A stretch of DNA of 63,815 bases, taken from the IMG/VR virus record IMGVR_UViG_3300009091_001004, positions 1 to 63,815 of that record; one strand, given 5' to 3'. The DNA comes from a virus. A program made the position numbers and the translations under genes. This document shows, piece by piece, positions 43,070 to 51,774 of the stretch. Each line of letters starts with the position of its first letter. Positions within the stretch are counted from its first letter, which is position 1. The notes below the pieces were generated by a model. That model was given only the letters and a program-made list of their open reading frames with translations, was not told the DNA's origin and searched no databases.

Positions 43070-43555
43070 ATGTCAGTAAGAGGATTAGTAACCGTCGTAA
43101 TCGGCGTCAACTAGGCGCTCTCACTGAGCAATCGGTGAGGACACTTCCTTCAAACTCGGGGAAGACTAAATTCTCTAACTGAATAGAGTAAGTATGCCAA
43201 ACAGAGGCGACATAAGAAAAGCCCAAGACATCGGGTTCTCCGGTAGAGCAGAGAATACTTTATTGATGTCACAGTTAGGGAACACTGTTAATCCCGAACC
43301 AAGCAGAGGAGACAGCTCCTCAGGCGTGTGTAGAGACTTGACGGAGGACACCCCTAGTGGGTGAAGGGAAAGTCCATGCTTATAGGAAACTATAAGAATA
43401 ACAGAGTTGCATTCGTGGTTATCGATAGCCTCATAACTAACATTATCACAGGCACTGATACCGGTAGCGTGATTCTCCAGAACCTGTTACGCGTTATCGT
43501 AGCAGCAGCCATCCTGATCGGTGTTGTTATGAGCATCGGCCGGAAGGGAGCCTAG
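43070..43555 (+). CDS. 62-residue two-TM membrane protein, gene split by a group I intron
   Basis: Exon 1 is 43070-43107 and exon 2 is 43405-43555. Joined, they read as a 62-residue protein starting MSVRGLVTVVIGVVAFVVID, giving one clean TM helix across the splice point (about 5-20), a polar loop with TGTDTGS, and a second TM (about 36-57) ending in GRKGA. Without splicing exon 1 hits a stop (TAG at 43112) right after the intron start. GGTAGGTG lies before the ATG. Own promoter before it and terminator-like sequence after it suggest a strongly expressed protein, perhaps a structural membrane protein, but no family is recognised. Confidence 0.82.
43108..43404 (+). ncRNA. Group I intron (297 nt, no homing endonuclease)
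   Basis: A self-splicing intron. P1: exon end GGCGT (43103-43107) pairs with GCGCT (43114-43118), with the U.G wobble at the splice site. P10: intron start CAACT pairs with the exon 2 start AGTTG. P2-like hairpin CTCAC/GTGAG (43118-43140). Core strands: AATCCCGAACCAAGC, then TAGAGACTTGACGG, which resemble the conserved Q and R segments. P7: GACTT (43335) with AAGTC (43370). P8: CACCC with GGGTG (43349-43363). P9: CTTATAG-GAAA-CTATAAG (43379-43396). The last base is G (43404). No ORF for an endonuclease lies inside; the short ATG frame from 43361 is exon 2 read back into the intron. Confidence 0.9.
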
Positions 43556-43574
43556 TATCGAGACTTCCTTTTTT
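43542..43574 (+). terminator. Probable terminator after intron gene
   Basis: GGAAG at 43542-43546 can pair with CTTCC at 43564-43568, followed by TTTTTTC. The stem is short and starts inside the coding end, so this is moderate evidence. A further AAAGGGCAC/GTGCCCTTT hairpin lies at 43609-43639. Confidence 0.5.
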
Positions 43575-43600
43575 CTATCAAAAAATAAGATACACACGAA

Positions 43601-43629
43601 TTGACTAAAAAGGGCACTATAGCTGATAT
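43601..43629 (+). promoter_or_regulatory. Possible promoter before small membrane peptide
   Basis: TTGACT 43601-43606, 17-bp spacer, TGATAT 43624-43629. It overlaps the hairpin at 43609-43639 and lacks the extended -10 TG of the others, so it is a weak call. A TATAAT at 43645 has no -35. Confidence 0.35.
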
Positions 43630-43703
43630 GGTGCCCTTTGCCCTTATAATACGGAGTGCCGCATTACAGATCTACAGGGTAAAGGAATACAGGAGGGGTA
43701 CAT

Positions 43704-43805
43704 TTGAACGCTACTAACTTCTTCTCTGCCCAGAACATAGTAATCGTTATACTGGTTGTGATTGCATATTTTGCTATTACTGTTCTCAGTAAAAAACGCA
43801 GATAG
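43704..43805 (+). CDS. 33-residue single-TM peptide
   Basis: TTG 43704 lies behind AGGAGGGG. The product has a polar N-terminus (MNATNFFSAQN), a TM helix (IVIVILVVIAYFAITVL), and a basic end (SKKRR). Size and layout resemble small inovirus minor coat proteins such as pVII/pIX, but sequence this short cannot prove homology. Also plausible as a general membrane microprotein. Confidence 0.62.
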   Translation: MNATNFFSAQNIVIVILVVIAYFAITVLSKKRR

Positions 43806-43823
43806 GGGGAGGGTATACTCATT

Positions 43824-44105
43824 ATGTCCAGAGAGGAATATTACTGGTTAACCGCTAAGGACGAGGAAACAGGGAAATCATATCTTATTGCTGGTGGAGT
43901 GAACGAAGAGGAAGCACGTCAGAAGGGCCTGGAGATGCTCTCGGGGCTTGATTTCCGGATACGCAAACTCCCGACCAGGAACCTGCAACGCGCCTCCAGC
44001 CTCTTAAAAGGAAACCGGCTGGAGAAGACACACTCACTGCACAAGGCAGCAGAAAGGCTCGGGCATGAGCGCTCTGTCCGGAGAAGACAACACGCTGTAC
44101 GGTAG
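43824..44105 (+). CDS. Small basic protein
   Basis: A 93-residue protein, acidic at its start (DEETGKSYLIAGGVNEEEA) and strongly basic at its end (ERSVRRRQHAVR). The first half could be a beta-alpha domain. GGGGGAGGG precedes ATG 43824. Unknown. Confidence 0.62.
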   Translation: MSREEYYWLTAKDEETGKSYLIAGGVNEEEARQKGLEMLSGLDFRIRKLPTRNLQRASSLLKGNRLEKTHSLHKAAERLGHERSVRRRQHAVR

Positions 44106-44155
44106 CCTGACGGCAATTGTAGCCTGTTTGTATGTTAAATCGAAAGGAGCAAGGG

Positions 44156-44953
44156 ATGACCGGAACGGAGATTCAGGCAAACTACTTCCAACCATTTCAT
44201 TATGTCCTTTACTTATCGCTAATATTTGCCCTGATGGTGGCATACTACCAGTGGACCTGGACCAAGAAATGCCGTAATTTTGTTAAGGTGCTTGTAGTCA
44301 AACACGACGGAGGAACTACTACCGAGTATGCTCCGAAGACCGGAGGATCTGTTGCTCTGAAAAGCCCGGACAGCAACACGACCCGGATGTGGCCGATAAA
44401 CAAGCTGTCTGCTATTGAGATGGACTACCCGGGAGACGGATTCATTCCCATGTTCCTCCAGAAGAAGATAAAGACTGTTGTTGTAGACGAGGAGGACTGG
44501 GAGCCCCTGCTCAACCGTGGATCGTACACAGAAAGGGTTGCCAGCCCTGATGTCGTTATGCTGCTCCGTGAGATCTCAGAGCATTCGGACGAACAGACTG
44601 CGGCGGAGCTAACTGAACTGGCGGACAGCCTTTCTACTGCCCCGACGAGAGATATGGTTGCCTCCCCGGCAGTACTGGGCAACGTGATGAAAGAAAAGGT
44701 GTCCGAGATGGCAGTAACCATCAGCAAGGACACGTTCGATAAACTGCAGGGTATTCTTAACCGCCTGGATAAATTACCCAACGCACTGATCATCTATGCT
44801 GGACTCGGGATCAATATTATACTCATGGGAGTCCTGCTCTTTCGCTTCCTTCCCGTGTTATCGGGACTGGGCGCGGTAGCCGATCTGTCCACTACCCTTA
44901 CCGATCTTACAACAAAGGTGGGAGCAATCATGAAATCACTGGGTGTATCGTAG
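44156..44953 (+). CDS. Membrane protein with two TM segments and cytoplasmic domain
   Basis: A 265-residue protein. TM at about 14-34, a soluble region of about 170 residues (VKVLVVKHDGGTTTEYAPKTGG and later helices), and a TM at about 208-232. ATG 44156 is picked for AAAGGAG. Located immediately upstream of the ATPase gene pair, so it could be the membrane docking partner of that ATPase. Confidence 0.66.
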   Translation: MTGTEIQANYFQPFHYVLYLSLIFALMVAYYQWTWTKKCRNFVKVLVVKHDGGTTTEYAPKTGGSVALKSPDSNTTRMWPINKLSAIEMDYPGDGFIPMFLQKKIKTVVVDEEDWEPLLNRGSYTERVASPDVVMLLREISEHSDEQTAAELTELADSLSTAPTRDMVASPAVLGNVMKEKVSEMAVTISKDTFDKLQGILNRLDKLPNALIIYAGLGINIILMGVLLFRFLPVLSGLGAVADLSTTLTDLTTKVGAIMKSLGVS

Positions 44954-44971
44954 ATAGGAAGTGTTACTAAG

Positions 44972-45556
44972 ATGGCGAAACCGAATGGGAAACAGGAAGC
45001 AGGTACAACAGGTGCAGCTGCCACAGCTGCCGGAGCGGGCGTGGGAGGAAACGGGGGGAGTGGGAGAAAAATGCTTCCGCCAAGGTCCCCTGCGAGAAGA
45101 GTTGACCCTTCTACTCTGAACCTGCGCCGGTCACGTCCGGACCGGGAAGACGAGATTCCTCCTCCGGAGATTCCCTCCGTATCTGCCGGCCCGATAGACA
45201 AGGTTATTGAGCTCGCTTTTAACCCGTCCCGGGAGAAGATCCGTGAAGTCACAATTATTGACCGGATGCAGGGACGTCTATTCCCCATCATGGATACTAT
45301 GAATACTCTCTATCGCGACTGTATTAAAGTAGCATCATACCGGCAATCCCGACGCGAGTATGCAGCACACTACCACGAGGAAAGACCTGGCCAGATAGAC
45401 ATTATGGACGAGCTGATGTTCCGGACGGCCCAGTGGCAGAAGTCCGTTGCAGGAAGGAACCTGGATAAAGCGACCGATATCGCGTTAGCGGAGACCGAGA
45501 CCAGGAGCGAGGAACCAGATGACACAAGCGGCGCTGGACGCGGCTACGAAGAGTAA
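44972..45556 (+). CDS. Unknown protein with disordered N-terminus
   Basis: A 194-residue protein. The first 65 residues are Gly/Ala/Arg/Pro-rich, then helices (IREVTIIDRMQGRLFPIMDT, FRTAQWQKSVAGRNLDKAT). It overlaps the following ATPase gene by 38 bases, an unusually long overlap, so both probably act together. Confidence 0.63.
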   Translation: MAKPNGKQEAGTTGAAATAAGAGVGGNGGSGRKMLPPRSPARRVDPSTLNLRRSRPDREDEIPPPEIPSVSAGPIDKVIELAFNPSREKIREVTIIDRMQGRLFPIMDTMNTLYRDCIKVASYRQSRREYAAHYHEERPGQIDIMDELMFRTAQWQKSVAGRNLDKATDIALAETETRSEEPDDTSGAGRGYEE

Positions 45557-46682
45557 CCCAGACCAGGAAACACTGCAAGACGATCTATACGATACTAACG
45601 TCGGGTATGACGAGGAAGTCGGTGTTCGTCTTGCGGCTAACCTTTCTCCTGACGATACGCGAAGAGCTACTATCCTCTACAACCTTTTCAACGGACTGTG
45701 GGGACTCTGTATCGTGGTCGGCGACCCCGGTACCGGCAAGGACATGTTTGGCAACTACCTCTGCTTCCGTATAAAACGCTACTTCCCCTGGAAGAGGATC
45801 GTGCGCGACGAACGGCCTCGGATATTGTTTGGTCCTTATGCCGGACTGTTCAATGAAGAGGTTCTCCAGGAAGAGCTGGCGAAGATGAGAGAGATCTCCA
45901 GAGGAGTGAAAGCTCCCCAGATCAGCAGAGTACTGGATAAGGCAGCCGATGACTGGATCTCCAGTAAAGGCGAAGTGCTGCTCAAAAACTCTGTCCTCTA
46001 CCTCACCGAGTTCTGGAAGTACTGCAGTCGCCGGGAGCCGAATGCCCCGATGAACAAAACCATGGGCGGTATCCACAAACAGAAACGACATATTGATTCC
46101 CTGATACTGGGAACAACGCAGATGGTCTCAGACCTGGACCGTAAGACCTGCCTGCCCTGGGTGGACTGGAGAGTAACCTGTACACGGTCCAGTATCAATA
46201 AGACGAAGTTTACGTATTTCATTGAGAAAGTTAAATACGACAAGAGGCTGGATATCCTTGTCGCCACCAGCCGACCCTTCAGTATTTCCGTAGATGCTGG
46301 GAAACCGCGGAGTTACATCGGAGATGGCAAGATAACACTGTCCTGTTCCCCCAGGTGCGCTAACTGGAGAGCCTGCAATATGAAGATATACCCTCCGGAG
46401 GGAGGAAACATACGCTGCGGCCTGCAATATGACTGGTACTACCCGGAAACCGAAGAGGAGCGGATCGTGCTGGATCTCCTGAGAGCCGGGGTCGATACCT
46501 ACGAGGAGCTGGTCGACATACTGGAGACCCAGGGGGATATGTCCGAGTGGGAGATACTGGAAACGATCAAGGTACTTAAATTCCGGAAGACGAAACGGGT
46601 GATTGATTACCCATGCGACTTCAGTATTTACAACTCAAAGAGCTCCCCCAATATGCAGAGCTCAGTGAGAATCAACGAGTAG
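45519..46682 (+). CDS. Divergent P-loop ATPase, Zot/FtsK-like
   Basis: A 387-residue ATPase. The P-loop GDPGTGKD (residues 68-75) is followed by a helix; Asp stands where Ser/Thr is usual. A Walker B-like strand VLYLTEF and a later LGTTQ sensor-like strand follow, the layout of Zot (inovirus pI) and FtsK/HerA packaging ATPases. About 280-320 holds a Cys-rich loop (CSPRCANWRAC), a possible metal site. No membrane segment inside. It may drive DNA or particle export, but a different role is possible because identity to known families is low. Confidence 0.68.
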   Translation: MTQAALDAATKSNPDQETLQDDLYDTNVGYDEEVGVRLAANLSPDDTRRATILYNLFNGLWGLCIVVGDPGTGKDMFGNYLCFRIKRYFPWKRIVRDERPRILFGPYAGLFNEEVLQEELAKMREISRGVKAPQISRVLDKAADDWISSKGEVLLKNSVLYLTEFWKYCSRREPNAPMNKTMGGIHKQKRHIDSLILGTTQMVSDLDRKTCLPWVDWRVTCTRSSINKTKFTYFIEKVKYDKRLDILVATSRPFSISVDAGKPRSYIGDGKITLSCSPRCANWRACNMKIYPPEGGNIRCGLQYDWYYPETEEERIVLDLLRAGVDTYEELVDILETQGDMSEWEILETIKVLKFRKTKRVIDYPCDFSIYNSKSSPNMQSSVRINE

Positions 46683-46710
46683 AAGTTAGCACACAGAGAG
46701 GCAGCAGACC

Positions 46711-46887
46711 ATGAAAATACCCAGGGAGTGTCACCACAGGATTAGAGTATATACCTCGGGAAAGAGAGTGAGACAGGTAGTTACTCCCGGGGGAAGAATA
46801 ATTGAATCGAAAACGATGATAAGCCGGGCAAAGAATACCCGGACAGGACGAAAGCTTGCCCGGAGACGAAGGAGAATAAGAATATGA
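46711..46887 (+). CDS. 58-residue strongly basic protein
   Basis: ATG 46711; the product is rich in Arg (RIRVYTSGKRVRQVV, KLARRRRRIRI) and overlaps the following gene by ATGA. A DNA-condensing core or virion protein is likely from composition alone. The ribosome site is weak (GAGAGGCAGCAG). Confidence 0.6.
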   Translation: MKIPRECHHRIRVYTSGKRVRQVVTPGGRIIESKTMISRAKNTRTGRKLARRRRRIRI

Positions 46888-47444
46888 TTGTAAAGAATAT
46901 AGTTGTTGCTGCTCCCCGAGAAATAACCGGGACAGACATAAAGCTTCTGGCGAAAGCACACTGGGAGAAGTACTTCTTTAACCGGGTATCGCTTCCGGGG
47001 AAGTCGACAATTCTGCTGTGGATTTCCCTGGTCCTGGTACTGGCTATGATTCCCTTCCTGGTTTCCGCAGCACAGAATACCCGGTATAACAGTACATTAA
47101 TAAAACAGTCCCTGACCGCCGTAGTTGTAGAAGGAAACCTGGAAACACTGGCCTTTCGCGACGGGAGCATACGCCTGTTTCAGGATAATGAGGAAGTGGC
47201 AACCGTACGATCGGTCCCGCTTCCAGGCAGTTCCAACGCAATCAATAACGGGAGCGTGGTCATGGTTCTGTTCCTGGTAACTGCAGTCCTTGTTACAATT
47301 GTGCGGTTCTGGTATATTAGTATTAAAAATACCTATATAGAGCGATGTGTAGGTAGATGGGAAGCTGGTTACCGTGAACTCCCCGACGAGAATTCTATAA
47401 TCAGCTACCTGGATGGGATATCCCGAGTGAAAAAAGAATCGTAA
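46884..47444 (+). CDS. Two-TM membrane protein
   Basis: A 186-residue protein with TM helices at about 38-60 (LLWISLVLVLAMIPFLV) and 124-146 and a central extracytoplasmic loop. C-terminal part (YRELPDENSIISYLDG) is cytoplasmic. It is the last gene of the membrane module before the winged-helix gene; its stop overlaps the first operator. Confidence 0.66.
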   Translation: MIVKNIVVAAPREITGTDIKLLAKAHWEKYFFNRVSLPGKSTILLWISLVLVLAMIPFLVSAAQNTRYNSTLIKQSLTAVVVEGNLETLAFRDGSIRLFQDNEEVATVRSVPLPGSSNAINNGSVVMVLFLVTAVLVTIVRFWYISIKNTYIERCVGRWEAGYRELPDENSIISYLDGISRVKKES

Positions 47445-47487
47445 GAGATAATCTTATAATAATAATAATTTATAAGAGATAATTTTA
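47442..47487 (+). promoter_or_regulatory. Two palindromic operator-like repeats
   Basis: TAAGAGATAATCTTA (47442-47456) and TAAGAGATAATTTTA (47473-47487), starts 31 bp apart or about three helix turns. The arms TAAGA/TCTTA are palindromic around GATAA. They sit before the winged-helix gene and are natural binding sites for its product. Confidence 0.65.
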
Positions 47488-47502
47488 AGGGAGGAAAAAA
47501 GT

Positions 47503-47778
47503 ATGGGGATCCTGGACAAAATAAGAGGAGAGGATAAGGGTATCCCGGTCAATGCCTCGTTCCGGATTACCGAGCAGGGTAGAGACAAGCTGCAGGAGTT
47601 CTCCGGGAACGCAACAAGTCGCATACTGGTAGCACTGGAGACAAGGGGAACAAGCACAATCAACGAAATCAGCGCCGCCAGTGGTGTAGGGCGCGGCCAG
47701 GTGGAAAGATTAGTGCCGAAACTGATCACAGCCGGACATGTTCAGTACGCAAGCTCGGTCACGAGTGACGATATATAG
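47503..47778 (+). CDS. Winged-helix regulator
   Basis: A 91-residue DNA-binding protein with ILVALETRGTSTINEISAAS, then GRGQVERLVPKLITAGHVQY, a winged helix of the MarR/ArsR type, preceded by a strand-rich N-terminus. AGGGAGG precedes the ATG. Likely regulates the following surface gene block through the repeats just upstream. Confidence 0.78.
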   Translation: MGILDKIRGEDKGIPVNASFRITEQGRDKLQEFSGNATSRILVALETRGTSTINEISAASGVGRGQVERLVPKLITAGHVQYASSVTSDDI

Positions 47779-47850
47779 ACGCAGGATTATGGGCAAAGAG
47801 GAAATCAGAAGTAGTTAGGAAGTATTAAAAAGAATATGAAGGGGGTTCAG

Positions 47851-48699
47851 ATGAAAGCGCGGATGAGTAGACGTAGTAGGTTACTAGCTTTGGTGACTAG
47901 TATTACAGTAGTGTTGGCTCTTATGCTTAGTATTTCAGTACCAATTGTAACTGCATCTGGTAGTCTTTTGTCTATCGGAGTAAGTACAGATGTACGTAGC
48001 AGGACTATTCCTCCTAGTTGGTGGACAGACTCTAATTTGCATAATGGACTCTGGTACCAGGATTTTTACAACCCTATTTATGTGCAGGATACTCCACAGA
48101 GCCCTATTTATCAAGTTAGCTTTATGAAGATTTATTCTTTAGGTGGAACTTTGAGAGTAATGGAACTTAGTACCTATCCTAGAGCTTATATGGATAAAGA
48201 TCCACACGTCTATACGGTAGACACTCCTTTTGTGGTGACACAGGACGACCTAAATGATTTCTATAACCCTGTGTCTATGACAGTAGGCTCACAGCAAACT
48301 GTAAATCCAGGAGACTTTATCTTCTGCGACACTCATAGAGTAGTTTGGGTAGTTGGAGATACTGCATACCATTATGCGGGAGATATGCTACCTGGGTCTT
48401 TTCCCACTTGGATTGAATCAGAGAGTCTTCCTACTCCGAAATGGGTGGATAATAGAACTACTGTTCTTCCCGCAGTGTTTCAGGCTGTTAAGGGAGAGTT
48501 AGCAACCTATGAGATGTATGAAGCTTATTTTAAGCAGGATACAGATACAGACTGGACTAAGATGCCAGATGCTTATTGGCAGCAGTTAGTTACTGCTTTT
48601 GGGGGAGCAGATACTCAGGTTAAGATAAATGCCAAGATAGGTAGGGATCGCTTAGTAGTTAGACTTCTGTATGACAGAGTAATGGATTTAGGTGGTTAA
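47851..48699 (+). CDS. Secreted unknown protein
   Basis: A 282-residue protein with a basic N-terminus and signal peptide (about 12-36, ending VTASG). The mature part is a beta-rich domain rich in Tyr, Trp and Pro. ATG 47851 is preferred over 47836 because GAAGGGGG lies between them. From here to about 52.4 kb codons are visibly AT-richer than in flanking genes. The gene shares one base with the next start. Confidence 0.68.
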   Translation: MKARMSRRSRLLALVTSITVVLALMLSISVPIVTASGSLLSIGVSTDVRSRTIPPSWWTDSNLHNGLWYQDFYNPIYVQDTPQSPIYQVSFMKIYSLGGTLRVMELSTYPRAYMDKDPHVYTVDTPFVVTQDDLNDFYNPVSMTVGSQQTVNPGDFIFCDTHRVVWVVGDTAYHYAGDMLPGSFPTWIESESLPTPKWVDNRTTVLPAVFQAVKGELATYEMYEAYFKQDTDTDWTKMPDAYWQQLVTAFGGADTQVKINAKIGRDRLVVRLLYDRVMDLGG

Positions 48700-51392
48700 T
48701 GAAGGCTAGACTTTACACAGTTCTATTTTCGGGCTTAGTGGCCTTAGGACTACTAGCGGGGATGGTTGCCCCTGCCAAGGCTGAGTCTCAGGTAATTATT
48801 GGAGGATATTATGATGCCTTGAGTTCCTCTGCTACTGAGTATAATGCTCTTTGCAGTGGATTTACCTGGAATATTACCGCCTGGAATAGATTATCAGTAT
48901 TCCCTACTGCAGGGACGTTAAGCAGGTTTTCTGTAGAGCTATCTACAAATCCTGGAACGGATACGGATGCTTACACTATTACTGTGATGATAAATGGAAG
49001 TCCGTCTTCTCTAACAGTGACTTTTAACGCTGCCGATACTCAGAAGATAGACACGGATCATACGGTGGACATTACTGCTGGAGACACTGTGAGTATTAGG
49101 TCTACTATAACATCCACTCCTGATAATACTCCCACAGCTAGATGGTCTGCTGTTTTTACTGGTAGTACAGCTAAGTCGGTGGGGTACTCCTCTCCTACAG
49201 CAATGAGTGGGTACACTGGACCCACTACAGTACAGCAAACATCATGGGGTTACCAGTATCAATTATCTAATGGCGATATAGTTGAAGTAGGCGATAGCAC
49301 CACTACTGATTTTAAGGCAAAAGTTAAGACTATACGTTATACAGGTGCCTGTTGGTTTTCGTTGGGCTGGAATGCTGGTGTATTCTCTCCCAGTCTTAAT
49401 GGATTAACTATTTCATTTCCTTTTAACAGCAATACTAATGTTAGTGTTTATCCTGTAGAACCTAGTGTAAGGTTACCTGAGGGTGGCATTGAATACGATA
49501 TACAGCTCCTGAAAAAACCTGCACAAAACTACATTACTCTTAATATTGACTGGCAGGGAATTACTTGGCAGAAAATCCTTCCTTTAAATATGGAGTATAG
49601 TGAAGCACGTTGCGAGGATGTATTTGGCTTGCAGGGTGCACCTTATACTATTACAGCAACTTCTATTATAGGCACCGATGGTATCACTTATAAAACAAGA
49701 CCAGAATATGAAGTTAATTCTTATTTAGGTACTGCAGTAGCTCCTACTACCGATACGGATGTAATAGGCTGGAACGAGACTACACAGCAACCCATTACTT
49801 ATTCTAATGTATCAAGAACTTATCTTTACATTCACCGTGGGCAGATGACCGATGCTCTTGGTAACAAGGCGTGGGTCGAAGATATTAACTTTGATGAGGT
49901 AGATAAGACTATTACGTTCACGCTACCTGCTGTTTGGATGCGTAATGCAACTTATCCTGTTAGTCAGGTTTGCGGTGTTGACCCTGCTTATACACAAGAT
50001 TTGGACTATTGGGACAGCACAGATTACGGCGGTTCAGATGGTGTGTGGGGCAACTATGACCTGTACACCAACAAGGGTGTTCCCAAAGGAGCAACAGCAG
50101 AAATTATCGTAGCCAATATTCAGACTGGCGTGGAAAACAGATTAGGAGTCAGGACTGACGGTAGTTCTCTTAACAGACACGTTCAACAACATGAAGCAGA
50201 AGGTGGTGGGGAAACTCACTGCCGTATATTTGCTACCTGTCATGCCACAACGGGGTTGATAGAGTGTTATCACTCTGACGTATCTGATGACGACCTTTTC
50301 TATTTAGTGGGGTATTGGGAGAACGTCACTTTTACCGAGGATTGGAATATTACTTATTCTACTACTGGCGACTGGCAGACTAGGGATATGAGTTCATCTT
50401 ATGCCGATAAAGTTCTCCACTGCTTGCTAGAAAATAGCGAAGCGGATACTGCTAATAGTATGGGAGTTAGGGCAGTTGGTTCGTCTCTAGATAGACAAAT
50501 TTATGTACATGAACCTGAATCTGGAGGCGAGTCGCATCTGGATATGTTTGTTAAAGCAGATTCAAGTGGAGACTTACAGGTTACTAATGATGATACTGGC
50601 GGTAGTAATTATATCCGTATAGCGGGTTACTTTGGTTCAGAGATGGACTTCGTGGAGAAGTGGCAAGCTGTTACCTTTCTGAATGATAGCTGGTATAACG
50701 TTGACCTATCAGCATATATGGATGTTGATGGGAGAATGGTAGATGTTCTCTGTACTAATACCAGTACATCAGCAACTAAAATCTTAGGTGTACGGAATGG
50801 CGACGATACAACATTAGAGAGAAGTCTTACCGAACATGAGGATGAGGGTGATTCTCTTGAATATACAGGTTTTGGTATGTCTGCTCAGTCCAACTCGTCT
50901 GGTATAGTAAAGTTTAAGGGTAATGCTTCATGGGCATACTATTATCATACAGGCTACTTTAAGCCCGCATCTAGTTACAGTATTTCCAATGACCCTTCCA
51001 CTGAAGCACTGGGACTACTTGCAGTTAATACCACATATTATGCTTTCGGTTCTGCGCCAAGTAATCCTGTAGGCGATGCGGAATGTACATTTATTCTTAC
51101 CAACGCTGGTATTCAGTGCGACCTTGATATGCACGTAGATGACTTCACAGGTGGAGTAGGCTGGAATATTGATGCTACTCCTGAGGCAAATGAAGTTAAG
51201 ATTACTGCTTATTATGGAGGACAAAACCCAGCATCTGGACTAGTGCTAACTAATGCCGACCAAGAGTTTTACGACGCATTGGGAGTAGGTGCACATATAC
51301 ATTGGGATTTTGCTTTACTTACAGGTTCCAGTTTTACCGATGGAGTTGCGAAGAGCGCCACTCTGACGATAACGGCAGTTGCCGAAGATTAG
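48699..51392 (+). CDS. Large secreted protein with three repeat domains (897 residues)
   Basis: Signal peptide 1-28 (ending AKA-E). About residues 470-750 hold three related domains of about 100 residues with LGVR-x3-GSSL-x-R and HE-x-E-GGESH motifs (RLGVRTDGSSLNRHV, MGVRAVGSSLDRQI, LGVRNGDDTTLERSL), each ending with a GYF and an aromatic-rich stretch. The C-terminal ~130 residues (FTGGVGWNI, FTDGVAKSATLTIT) match the product at 51799. Function unknown; surface display or fibre likely. Confidence 0.7.
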   Translation: MKARLYTVLFSGLVALGLLAGMVAPAKAESQVIIGGYYDALSSSATEYNALCSGFTWNITAWNRLSVFPTAGTLSRFSVELSTNPGTDTDAYTITVMINGSPSSLTVTFNAADTQKIDTDHTVDITAGDTVSIRSTITSTPDNTPTARWSAVFTGSTAKSVGYSSPTAMSGYTGPTTVQQTSWGYQYQLSNGDIVEVGDSTTTDFKAKVKTIRYTGACWFSLGWNAGVFSPSLNGLTISFPFNSNTNVSVYPVEPSVRLPEGGIEYDIQLLKKPAQNYITLNIDWQGITWQKILPLNMEYSEARCEDVFGLQGAPYTITATSIIGTDGITYKTRPEYEVNSYLGTAVAPTTDTDVIGWNETTQQPITYSNVSRTYLYIHRGQMTDALGNKAWVEDINFDEVDKTITFTLPAVWMRNATYPVSQVCGVDPAYTQDLDYWDSTDYGGSDGVWGNYDLYTNKGVPKGATAEIIVANIQTGVENRLGVRTDGSSLNRHVQQHEAEGGGETHCRIFATCHATTGLIECYHSDVSDDDLFYLVGYWENVTFTEDWNITYSTTGDWQTRDMSSSYADKVLHCLLENSEADTANSMGVRAVGSSLDRQIYVHEPESGGESHLDMFVKADSSGDLQVTNDDTGGSNYIRIAGYFGSEMDFVEKWQAVTFLNDSWYNVDLSAYMDVDGRMVDVLCTNTSTSATKILGVRNGDDTTLERSLTEHEDEGDSLEYTGFGMSAQSNSSGIVKFKGNASWAYYYHTGYFKPASSYSISNDPSTEALGLLAVNTTYYAFGSAPSNPVGDAECTFILTNAGIQCDLDMHVDDFTGGVGWNIDATPEANEVKITAYYGGQNPASGLVLTNADQEFYDALGVGAHIHWDFALLTGSSFTDGVAKSATLTITAVAED

Positions 51393-51402
51393 GAGAAATA
51401 AA

Positions 51403-51774
51403 ATGAAAAAGCAAAACGGGTTTACACTTATTGAACTACTGGTAGTAATTGCAATTCTAGGAATACTTGTGGCTGTTGTGATGCCAAGAATAATCTCTTT
51501 TATTAGCTCTGGAACAGTTGCTGCAGCCAATGTCGAAGCGCACGATGTGCAACTGGCGGTGACTGCTTATATGGCAGACGAAGGGGTTTATGACTTTGAC
51601 GGGGATGTTAGTCCTATATCCACAACAGGCGCAGAGACATTTCTCTCTAACGCTGGTAATCTTCAAGCAATTTACACAATAACGGACGGAGAAATAACTG
51701 GGGCAATGCCTATTGAAGGTGGTAAATATGCTGGGTTGACCTACACTGTAGAGAAAGGATGGTTTAAAACTTAA
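51403..51774 (+). CDS. Type IV pilin-like / pseudopilin protein
   Basis: A 123-residue protein starting MKKQNGFTLIELLVVIAILG, a class III signal peptide cut after Gly6 by prepilin peptidase with Phe as the mature N-terminus and Glu5. The mature C-terminus is short, about 90 residues. ATG 51403 follows AGGAGAAAT. No prepilin peptidase, PilB or PilC is seen here, so host machinery would be needed. It stands between two genes that share a FTGGVGW domain. Confidence 0.85.
   Translation: MKKQNGFTLIELLVVIAILGILVAVVMPRIISFISSGTVAAANVEAHDVQLAVTAYMADEGVYDFDGDVSPISTTGAETFLSNAGNLQAIYTITDGEITGAMPIEGGKYAGLTYTVEKGWFKT

Noticed and set aside
43361-43555. Open frame starting inside the intron as a gene of its own
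   Set aside because: Its first 15 codons run through P7, J8/7 and P9 of the intron; only the part from 43405 makes sense, spliced to exon 1.
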